Positions 51,301 to 63,300 of a stretch of DNA of 64,000 nucleotides are shown one piece after another. The notes beneath the pieces are model-generated. The model searched no databases. It saw only the letters and a list, made by a program, of their open reading frames with translations, and had not been told where the DNA came from. A program made the position numbers and the translations under genes. Numbering within the stretch: position 1 is the stretch's first letter; every line of letters starts with the position of its first letter. Source of the stretch: Mycteria americana (taxonomy: Eukaryota > Chordata > Aves > Ciconiiformes > Ciconiidae); assembly GCF_035582795.1 (NCBI RefSeq), contig NC_134368.1, positions 34,904,501 to 34,968,500 on the forward strand, given 5' to 3'.

Positions 51301-54300
51301 AATAAGCTGAGTTTTCCAAATTTAACTTTTTTCCATTCAACACTTGCTAAAATACGTATGTAATAATTTAACTGTTGTGATGCGAGAATAATCCTTAATT
51401 TTCAAAGGAATGGGAGACTTATTAGGGGACATATTGTCTTCTCATACATATATAATAGGGCTTAAGGGTAAGAGGTTTTATGTGAGCCTCAGAAGTTATA
51501 TTAGACATGTATGAGAATGTAGGATTTATGCTTGTGTGGGAGGTGTGGGAAGGAGTGGCTTTCTTGAATTCAGTCTAGAGCTTTCTTAATGTTGTTGCTT
51601 GTGTTGCAAAAGTGTGGACTGCTTGTATTACGTAAACTTGAGACCTTTGGCTATCTCGTTTGAAATATCTTAAAACTCCATTTTCAGTGTGAATACCTAT
51701 TCTGAAAGCAACTTTGTGGTGTGTGCAATATTATCCTTAAGAAAGGATACTTTCTAAAGATATTGTTCAGAACTGTAAAGAAAATTATTCCTATGAATGC
51801 TTTACATTTTATTTTGTATATAAAGGATTGCATAAAATATTATTTCAGAATGTTTAAATCTTTGTTGCCCTTCAGGAAATGAGTAAGCTTTAAGAAAGTA
51901 GCTATATAATGGAATCTACAATGATTGAGATACAATTTGTGTACCTGTAACTTGCATACCTAATAGGCAGTTGTCTTTCAACTGGATGCATGTCAAGGAC
52001 TTAAAGAGTTCCTTTTTTTCTACAGAAACTGGTAGTGATCTTTCTATGTTTGAAGCTTTGCGAGACACAATTTATTCTGAAGTGGCAACTCTTATTTCTC
52101 AAAATGAGTCTCGTCCCCACTTTCTTATTGAACTTTTCCATGAGCTTCAGCTGCTAAATACAGATTACCTGAGGCAAAGGGCTCTATATGCTTTACAGGT
52201 ATGCACAAAATTTTTTATCTTGTGTATGAATCAAACAAATCTTAGATCCTTTTTTACAGTATAGATTTATTATCTTTTCCAGGATATAGTGACCAGACAT
52301 TTATCTGAGAACAACGAAAAAGTAAAGTGCACAAAATCACTGAATTCTGCAACATGGATGGCATCAAATTCTGAACTCACTCCCAGTGAAAGCCTGGCTT
52401 CTACAGATGATGTATGTTTTCAGGTTCAGAAGCTACTTTACTGTCAGCTTTTCCTATTTTTTCAATTTACATGCATGCTTCTGTACTGAAATATTCATAC
52501 TAGTGATTGAATTTTTCTAAAATTAATACCAACTTATACAGACTTTTCTAAACAAATAAATGCAAGAGAATCTTAATGCAAAAGTGATTAAATATGGTAG
52601 GATTCTTGATGCTGGAAATGAGTGATGTGTCAGGCGGGAATAGAACGTGGGGAGGGCCATAAAACTGAAACCGATACTCAAAAAGAGCCAAAATCCTCTT
52701 GTGAGTAAGGTCAGGGCAAGTTCCAATCGCAAGATTCCCCAAAAATTTTTTGCCTTTTTTGTATTTAAGGAATCACTGATGCCTCTGTACAGTTTCTTAT
52801 GTGTGTTATAGTTGAAGTAGTTGAAACAAACATGGTAGAGTCACCTGATGGACTTATATCCTGAAAGTAAGGTTGTTCCCCAGTCAGGCAGCCGGCTGAC
52901 AAGTCGTGATACCACAGCGTGTGGCTGAAAAGAACTGCTGGCTTGTTGACACACCTGTGAGAGGATGGTGCGTTCCTGCTTTGTATTCAGTTGTTTGGTG
53001 TTTTTTAGGAAACTTTTGGCAAGAACTTTTCTACAGAAGCATGTCAAGAGTGCGAACAAAATGATGCAGACAATGGGAGTACTATGTCTACATCTTCAAA
53101 TTTTGAACCCTTTGCCACTGATGATCTTGGTAAGAATGGTGTGATTTACAATGTTTTAAGTGTTACTCCCTCCCTCCTAAAATGCCTGCAATTGTCTACA
53201 CTTAAACAGTATACTATTCTTTGATTTTTAGTGTGTAATCACATGTTTTGTAAAACAACACTTACAGAAATTAGCCACTTCTGAAACACTTTGAGTTGAT
53301 CAAAGTGTGTAATGAAATATTATAACTCAGCTACAGTTATATGTAGATTTCAAAACTTGCGGCTTCAAATTCATTTTTATCATTGTTTACTTGTCTATCA
53401 ACTGAAAACTTTTTATTTAGATTAAAAGGTGTTTTTATTCTAAATATAGGCAACACAGTGATTCACTTAGATCAAGCTTTGGCTAGGATGAGGGAATATG
53501 AGCGTATGAAAATTGAAGCTGAAAGTACCCTTGACTCTGAGGGCTGCTCTAGTAATTTTCAGGGTGCTTCTGCTGCTAAATTAGAAGGTATGCACATAAT
53601 ATACATATTTTGCTTAGTTTTAGAAAATAACTATTCTAAATATCAAGAATCATTTAATTGGCTGACTTGTTTTCTTCATTTATATTCAAAACTTAGCAAA
53701 GTTTCAAAGGATCTTTATATACTTAAGTAAATATGATTTATTTTTAAAAAAAGGAAAATATATGGTTTTGAAATTGGTATTTCTTTAATAGTAATGTTGA
53801 ATGACTTCAATGGTTTTTTTTGTTATGAGGTCCAAGTACTAGTGAATGTCTTCCTGTGCCACAGTCAAGTGAAGTTTCTGCTGTTCCATGTCCTCGTATA
53901 GATACTCAGCAACTTGACCGGCAGATTAAAGCAATTATGAAGGAGGTCATTCCTTTTCTGAAGGTAAGAACTCTTTTCAATAATGTGTGAATTAGGAGAA
54001 TAGGAAAAGGACTGGCATAATTGCATAGAAGAACATTATTTAAAATGGCTAACTTGCATTTTTAGCAACAGCTATCAATAAATATGTGTTAAGTTGCAGA
54101 CCTCGCTGCGGATGAAGTAAGGATTAAATGCTCCAACAGAAAGATTCTGTGGAGTTTTTAGTAGGAGAAAGAAATGGTAAGGTTTCTAGGTTGCATAGGG
54201 CTGGTGGACTTGACATCAAGAAGAATAGAGACTTCTGTGTTTGGAGATTACCAAATCAAATGGAAATGTTTGAGAATGTACTTTGGAAAATTTGCTGCCT

Positions 54301-57300
54301 TTCAGCAAATCAAACTGAGATAATTTTGATTAAAACTGTTACATATGATGTAACTTATTATATTTTTGAAGAATAGCTCTGAGTTGTTGATTTTTAGCAT
54401 TATTTTCTCCTCTTTACAAGTATCTTTAAAGTTGTTGAGAGCTTGTAAACCTCTGTGAATACGGAGGAGAAATGTACTACTTTAAAGGAGGAGAAATAGT
54501 CACAGTTCGTTCTTTGCAAGGTTAAAGAGCAGAGAAGATTGAGTTGTAACATGCTTAAGTTATCTCCCTGCTCCCTTTTATAGTATGCCCAGTATATAAG
54601 CTTAGGTTTGTTTAATAAGGTACTTGGTTGATACTACTTTTGAAAACTTAGGTTGTTGACATGCCACAGTCTCAGTGCCTGAAGACTTTTATTTCATTTG
54701 CAATTTTAAGGAAGCTTACAACAGTAGATATCTTAACATATGCTTTAATACACTTGAGTACACAACCACAATGTATGAAGATTCTTAGTTTGTCCAAATG
54801 TTAAAAGATGGCATGTACTAATGTACTGAAAAAGTGAGATAAAGCTTTGTGTGTCATGTCCAATCAGTCATTAGTGAAGTATGGTATCTGCTATAACTGT
54901 GTTTCAGTTAGTTTGTTTTGCAAGATGGGTTAGGACCTGTTTGTTCATAGAGTGCTGTTCCTTCAGTGGACAGTTTATTTTCTTATAAATGAATTTCAAT
55001 ATTTGAGTTGATGACTAATTTTTTTTTTTGTTTTTAAGTGGTAACTAAGCTTATTCTGTGATACTCGTTTAGGAGCACATGGATGAAGCATGCTCTTCTC
55101 AATTACTGACATCGGTAAGACGTATGGTCTTGACTCTTACACAACAAAACGATGAAAGTAAAGAATTTGTGAAGTTCTTTCATAAGCAGCTTGGCAGTAT
55201 ACTTCAGGTTAGTAGTTGTTCCGTGTTGTTTTGCAACACTATTGCAAGTTGTATAATGAGCAACAGATAAATCAACTTCGCTGAAGTTATATTTTACAAC
55301 TTTAGTAGCATAGCTGCTGTTCTCCTTCAGCTTTGATACAGCAATGAGGTATTACCTCATTTCCTAAAATTAAAGCTTTACCATGCACAGAACTTAGTTT
55401 TCATCACTGCCAAATAGTGAGAGGTGTATCTCCTGCCTGTGGCTGTCTTCAAGGAGAGCTCTGGTGATGTTCTTCATGGACATTTTGTGTAAATTCCTGA
55501 AAATCAATAGGCTGTTCTTTTCTTTCTTTCTTTCTTTTTTTTCCTCCCTACAAGCATAGAGTTTAAATCAGTACCTTGGTAAGTTCTGTGTTATGTGACT
55601 GGAGATTCTACTTAAAATCTTTTTAAGACACTAAACCATACTTTAAAAAAAGTACAAGCTATTATACCTAACTCATTTTGAGTTATTAAGAATATGACAG
55701 ATACCTAGTCTTTGAAGTTTGAAAGCCTGTTTCAAAAACTGAAGAATTATTTCTCTTCACAGGATTCACTGGCAAAATTTGCTGGTAGAAAATTAAAAGA
55801 TTGTGGGGAGGATCTTCTTGTGGAGATCTCTGAAGTGTTATTTAATGAATTAGCCTTTTTTAAACTCATGCAAGACTTGGACAACAACAGTATTTCTGTA
55901 AAGCAGAGATGTAAAAGAAAAACAGAAACTACTGAAGTGATACAGTCTTATGCTAAAGAGGTTTGTTTTATTACATTTTTGAAAAATGTAGCTTTTCTGA
56001 GTTTCCTAAATCTGCATTTCCTAAACTACTTTGATTACGTTCATACGTTGTATATATAGATAAAAACCATATCTACATATTTTTTACAGATTAGTGGTGT
56101 GTAGTCACAGTATTGCTTGTGTAGAAGCATGAACTAGTTTTCCTCAGTAAGGGAGATGTCCTGTATTATAGATGAGTGTCTATTACAGATATCTAATTGT
56201 GTAGATTCGTTGTTGGTAATTCAGAGGAAATGTTTTAATGGTTATATGTGCACATAGGAAGGAATAGTCAAGCGTTGAAATAGTATTAACATGTGGGGCC
56301 ATTGAGTAGTTGTTGTGGTTTAACCCCGGTAGGCAGCTAAGCAGCACACAGCCACTTGCTCACTGCCCCCCCGGGGGAATGGGGGAGAGAATCAGAAGGG
56401 TAAAAGTGAGAAAACTCATGGGTTGAGATAAAGACAGTTTAATAGGGAAAGCAAAAGCCACACACCCAAGCAAAGCAAAACAAGGAATTCATTCACTATT
56501 TCCCATTGGCAGGGAGATGTTTAGCCATCTCCAGGAAAGCAGGGCTCCATCGTGTAATAGTTACTTGGGAAGACAAATGCCATCACTCCGAACGTCCCCC
56601 CCTTCTTTCTTCTTCCCCCAGCTTTATATGCTGAGCATGACGTCATATGGTATGGAATATCCCTTTGGCCAGTTGGGGTCAGCTGTCCCAGCTGTGCCCC
56701 CTCCCAGCTTCTTGTGCACCCCCAGCCTACTCACTGGTGGGGTGGGGTGAGAAGCAGAAAAGGCCTTGACTCTGTGTAAGCCCTGCTCAGCAGTAACGAA
56801 AACATCCCTGTGTTATCAACACTGTTTTCATCACAAGTCCAAAACATAGCCCCATGCCAGCTACTATGAAGAAATTTAACTCTATCCCAGCTAAATATTT
56901 TGACATGTGGGGGTCCCAGTTTATCATCTCTCCAGTTATGCCTACAGCTTTCCTTGCAGTAGCTTAGTTAGGCACCAGCTTTACCTATCTTGAATAAGTC
57001 CCATGAAGTCATCAAATAGTTGGCTTCTTGGTATATGTAGAAAGTATCACTTTTCAGAACTGGAGTGTAAAATATATATAAACTTTTCAGAAATATTTGA
57101 GACTCTAGTATGTATTCTGCTCTAACAAAGCAAGTTTTGGGGTTTTTTTGCACTGTTTACACTATTAAAGACATTACATCACCATTTTTAATTTTAGTAT
57201 TGCAGTTTTTAGGAACATAGCTTTTTTTTTTAGTTACATGAACTGTTTACAAAACAAACACTAAAACAGATCATGGTCATGTACTTAAATCGATCAAGTG

Positions 57301-60300
57301 TGTACCTCAGTGCTTTTTCTTGTATAGTATAGTTATGACTTCAGTGTCCTTTCAATTTTCTTTTAGAAACACAAATACCAAAGCAAACCCTTAACTCATT
57401 CTTATTTTAAAATGTCAATGGAAGGTATTTTGTGAATCTGTCATGAAGTCCTATAAGTAGTTTTAAGCATATCATCAGCTACTTTTCAAGATAGTTCAAC
57501 TTAGATATACCAGTAATATGGCTAGTGTGAGAGAGACTGCAGAGTACCTTGTAAAGAGGCCAGAGAAACACTCTGAATCCAGAAGGATTTGGACATGACT
57601 TCCTGTTTTGTGTGAGGTTGCTCATTGGGTCTTTGTTACAAAAAGGATTGGTTTATACACTGCTATGAGAATGCATGGAGCCAACTTAGATCTGGCATTT
57701 CTTCTCCTCTCCTGGAAGACAGAATTAGGGTTAAGGTCAATGTTTGCCTTGTTGCTGTGGCAGCAGTTCAGATTCAACAGAGCCAGAGATGAGCCAGAAC
57801 TGGTAGGTCCTGGCTACTTGTACAGACCTGCACAGTTATGTCTAGGTGGTCTTCTCACAGCTTTCAGATCTGGGATCCTGATGCAGGCGCATCTGATCCT
57901 CTTCGATTTTGTGGCTGTCTTGAGTCCAGGAAGCTAGCTGGTTTTAGATTCCACACTGAAGAACACAGCTCTCTGTCTTGACAGGAGCTGGTATATCTAA
58001 TTCTATATGATTCAACCGCAGACTGGAGAATTAGCCCATGTAAACATAATTGTTTAAATAAAAAGGGCTAGCACAGTTTTTTATAATTTTTTGCAACTCT
58101 AAAATTTTGAAGACATCTGTGTAAACATCTCTCATAGTATAGAAGTTTCTGTGGCTTACTCCTGTTTTGAGATAGCAATTCTTGGTAAGATTGGCGTTTC
58201 AGCCAGGCTTTCATGAAGCCCTAGTTTGGATCAGTATTTCAAAGTTATTTCAGTTTAGAATTGAAGACAGTTTGTGTTTCTTCTAGGCAAAAAAAGGTCT
58301 CCAGGTGGATGTTTGTTCATCTGCTGAAGATGTCGATGAGGACAAAGTATGTTTATGCTTCTCAACTGTCTTTATTCCTCAGATGATTTCACAGATCACT
58401 TAGTCTTACTGTTTTCTGTCATATAAATCCAGTATCTGTAAGCAGCCCATTTCCTAATGTTTATAAATTTATTAAACATCATGGGGTTTATCTCCTTTCT
58501 GTTATTTTCAGTGATTTACTTTATCAAAGTAACAAAATAAATTATAATTTCCCTTTTTTAATTTGAGTTGACGGTCTGGGAAATGACTACCAAAAAATCC
58601 TGCCTTCATCAATAAGTCTTTGTTATTATATGCATTCAGTAAACATGACTTGGATATCAGTTCCTTGATTGCTCTTGGTTTTATTCCTGTTTCTACTGCA
58701 GATCCACTACCAGCATAAAGACTGTTTGATGCATTTCTTATAAAACTTTATCTTGTTACCTTTCAAGAAGTGCATTCAGATAAACAAAGATAGTATTAAA
58801 GATGCTTTTCTGCTTATTATTGGTGACCTTCATGTAAAATGAGCTTTGCTTTAGGACTGACAATGTGGAAGTCTAAAAAGAGCAAAGTTTATGTTGAATG
58901 CTATGCAACCGAGATGGAATAATTTGTCATACTTGCTGAGCAGCTTTAGGGTAGTATCTTGCTTTTCCTTTTAGTATTCATTTTCTGTATTTTAAAGAAA
59001 AAAGAGAAGACCTGTTCTGAAGGTGTTTATTGTAGGATTTGGTCTGGGGTTGTTGCCTGCACTTGCAGCTCAGAGCATTGAGAATGTAGTAATTCGTTGA
59101 AGAACTAAATAGCAAGGAGAGTGCATAGAGATGGTGCTTAACTGTTTTTAGCAATTAACATTTTCTTTTTAAATGGTATGGAATAAGTTGTTTTACTTTT
59201 CATCTTAAGGAGAATGCAGATGTTCTGAGTTGGGGCACAGGTCTTTTCCAACCTAAATGGTTCTGTGATTGTATGATTCTATGGTATTTGAGGTCCTCAG
59301 AGTCAAAGTCTGAGTATTAAATGTTAGCGCCCAAAATTTCTCCCTTTTCTCTTTAAGTTTGTTTTGAAAACCACTAAAATCATTGTGTTTGGGGAGAGAG
59401 GATGTATATGAAGTTTTGTATTTTCTGCTGGAATGTTCAGCTTTTTCCAACCAAGGGAAAGATAGAGGTAATGTACTAAGTACAATGTGGAATGCTTTCC
59501 TAAATGGGCATAGAGTCAATGCTTTCCTAAATGGGCATAGAGTCAGTGCTTTCTTCTAGGGCTTAGAGTTTCTCTCACACTGCTTTGGAAGTAAAAGTGG
59601 GAAGCAGTATGTCACTTGTTATGGTTGCTGTAGTGTAGAAGAGTCTTGTATGGTTGCTGTAGTGTAGAAGAGTTTATTCACTCAAGGTATTTAGCAAATC
59701 ATTCAGCAGAGAAACTGCTGAGTAGCTATTGTTAAAGAAATGGGAAGGTGCAGTTAGGAATATTCTTAATTTTTACTAGAGATCATTTAGGAGAAGCAGG
59801 GAAGTCGCTAGAAGGTAATAATGCAGGTGTGTCTTTCTTCCTCTTGATAATGACAAATCTAATTTAAAGAAATTTTTTGTAAGCGAGCATGATGATCGGT
59901 GTGAAGCTTTTCAGATAATGAAATACTCAGTTATGATGTCCTTGATAGCTATGTCTGCACGTGATCTCTTCTAGTAGGTTCTGATGCTCTGTTTCAGGAG
60001 TAGCTTTGCAGTAGTCATTTCAAGGCCTTAAGAACTACTTAAACATTAATTTTTAGTCTGTAGATTTTTTTATTTTTGAGAAACAAAGGTGACTCCTTGA
60101 TGCAGAAACCATAACTTAATCTTTAGATAAACAAACATGAAATTGTACAGTATTCCTTGTTTTCCTAGGACAAGGATGAGACTGAAACTGTTAAACAAGT
60201 ACAGGACTCAGAAATGTATGATGGTAATGGAGTTCCTGAACGTATTAGGTCTGATGCATCTGATCAAGAGGAAGATGAGGAAAGTGAAAGTGGTCCAGTG

Positions 60301-63300
60301 GCAATAAGTAAGTGATTTTTATATAGCTCATTAATTCAGTGCTTTCGCTGTAGTGTTGACCAACTAATTTTACAACAAGATTTGCATGAAGTACTGCTGT
60401 GTAACATCTCTCACAGATTTTCTAGTCACGTCTTTTCCAGTGAAAGTTTTCCAGTACTGTTTAACCCTTGACACAGTATTGTGTCAAGGTTTAAACATTC
60501 CAATTAGAGGAGCTTTTTCTCTTTGTAATCAGTAGATCTGTAAAAACACGTTAGAATCGGATTCATTGTTTAAGTTACATATCCTGTCTGAGCTAAACTT
60601 GAAGTTTCTCAACCTTTAACCTGAATGATATGAAAGCTGCTGAAATTTTGTGCAGTTTTTCATTTAAATGATGACTCTTTTTAATATGCTTCTCCTTGAG
60701 CTTGCATATTTTTTAATAATTTTTTTTTTGTCCTATTTGACATCTTACACCAACTACTCATGGCTTGGTTTCTCTTATATTTATATTCTTCACACCAACT
60801 TGTTTAATAACTTAGGTATTTCACACCAACACAGTGGTGTTTGTTCATAATATAGCTTATGTGGTGTATATGGATCTTTGAATATTAAGTCATCACTGTA
60901 TCTTAATTTCAAAGAATGTTTTTAAGTAAGAGTTATAATTGATCATTGCCATAAATTCCCAAAAGGGATTTGGATTTTGCAGCCTGACTTTTACTCTGTC
61001 AGGCTCTGTCAATATGTAAAACGAATATGAAGGTGGTCTTACGTTGATTTGCCTTTAGGTTTATCAAAAGCAGAAACCCAAGCTCTGACTAACTATGGTA
61101 GTGGAGAAGATGAGAATGAAGATGAAGAAATAGAATTTGAGGAAGGACCCGTTGACGTGCAGACGTCACTACAAGCCAGCAGTGAAGCAACAACTGAAAA
61201 TGAACAGGTATCACCAAAGTTGTAAATGCAGAACAAACCTAAGCCAGTGTACAGCTTTTCAGTACATATTTGTACGTACCTCAGTTTTTCTTGTTGCACT
61301 GTTTTCATACTAATGAAAGAAGAAGAATTAATTTATTTCATTTTACATTAAATTTTTACTTTCCATTTTACTGTAAAATGAATTTGTTTCATTTTACTTT
61401 AAAAGCTAAAACAGTAGATCTTTTTAGTGGAACCAAAGAGTTTACCTGGGAACTGCTAGAGTGAAAAGAAAATTAAATGTTCAGATAAAACACACATAAC
61501 GGTGTTAATAGTTTCTTAAAGTGTTGTTGACTACCTGATGAATAGAGAGTAGAACTTGCTGTCTTTATTTCAAACTAGTGAAAAGACAAGAACATGGAGT
61601 AAATGTACAGTGTGTTTCTACTTAGCAAGGAAGAGTAAGTTAGCCAATAAGCTATGAATCTGATTAGTAGAATTTGTTCTAACTTGTTTTCACCTTCCCC
61701 AATAGACTTCAAACCAAGAATTGAGTAAGACAAAAAGCAGTGAGATTTTATCATCAGAACAAGAATCTGTTAATGTTAAAGGTAAGCCTTGTATGCAGTA
61801 ACTGAGAGATTAACACTTCTGTATGAATTTGCATACTGTGAGAATTAGCTAGGATAGTGCCTGGGATATATGTAATTAAGAGGAAGATTATCAAATCTGC
61901 AAGAGTTTACTGGGCTGTTTTTTTCATGGAACCATATCAGTTGACTAGATACATCTGTATTGATATAGACACAGCAAACCTTTTAAAGAGGAAAACTGGA
62001 ATAATCTTACCTAGGTAGATGTGGTTTTGATGCTTGACAATAGCATGAATTTCAGTTGATTGTTGCAGCTCTTGGCACACAACTGTAGCAGAGTTAATTT
62101 GTCTGTCACGGTATTTTGATGTTTAGATTTGTCTAGTACATGCTTTTTCTGCTACTACCATTTACTAGCAAATTGAAATAACGTTATATTTTAAAGATTT
62201 ATTTCTGTGTGTAATGCTGTGTTTGTAACTGATTAAGAACAGAGGAATCTTTTTCTGTCAGAAGAGAGAAACACTACCAGGTGGTATGAATGTTACTTCT
62301 AATCTAACTGTTGTTACCACCTTCTTTTCCTGTGTTTTTCTGTTGCAAATACTGGGTTTGTTCTTCATCTTTTTTCGTAGACTAAAAGCAGTATTTGAGT
62401 AGATCCTGTGTTGCCACAAGAATGCAGCAAAACATTAAGGAATTTATTGTTCTGTTTTATATTTCCTTATACCTAGAATGAATATTTTACAGTAGGTCAT
62501 ATAGTTCTGGAAGCTGTTGTTTTGGTTTGTGGGGTGGTTTGTTTGTTTGTTTGTTTGTTTGTTTTTTTGTGGGGTTGTTTTTTGGTTTTCTGTTTTGTTT
62601 GTTTTTTGTTTTTTTAAAGCTGTATAAAGTCAGAAATTTTTAAGTCACGTACTGTCTTGTGATAATTGCTGATACTTAAGTGTATGAGAGTACAAATAAC
62701 TGATGTTTTATTTCATTCAGCTTTGTGTTGATCTGAGAGACTATAATTTGCTTTCATTGCTCATTTGTAGCTTTGCATCATAATTTGTAAAAAAATAATA
62801 ATCTGGGACTTTTGTATGCTCAGAATCTTTTACTATCTCTGCCTAGTTAAAATGTAGTTTTGTGGTTTTAGGTGAACAAGATGTGGCTACAATTTTACCT
62901 CATTACCTCAATGTCATGGAGAATACACCACCTTTAACAGTCAATACCCCAGAATCCTTTATAACAGCCAGTATGAAAGCAGAAGAATCAAGCTCATCTT
63001 TACCAGTAAATGAAACTCAAACACTAGATACAACGTGTGTAGGAAACAAATCTGCTGCAAGTTCTGAAAGCTCCATGGCTGGCAGCCCCGATACAGAGTC
63101 ACCTGTGTTAGTGAATGAATATGTGCGTATATTTCAGTTAAGATACATCCAAGAGAAATGAGAAGCTTTTTTCTATTTCAGTGTTATTTCTAGTTTCCAG
63201 TCTTGTTCAGTTTTCATCTGCAAATTTGATACAGGCATTGTTTTTTGATGTACTTTATAATAAATCTAGTTTTGGAGTGAAAATAAAACAAAGTAGCACT

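Noticed and set aside
57608..57937. 109-codon frame in PCM1 intron 30
   Set aside because: It starts at a non-ATG codon, has no homology and no splice signals. It may be part of an old unidentified repeat.
5795..62564. CRISPR-like or regulatory reading of short repeats such as (GT)7 and (GTTT)7
   Set aside because: These are ordinary microsatellites in a vertebrate intron. There are no spaced identical repeats of CRISPR type anywhere.
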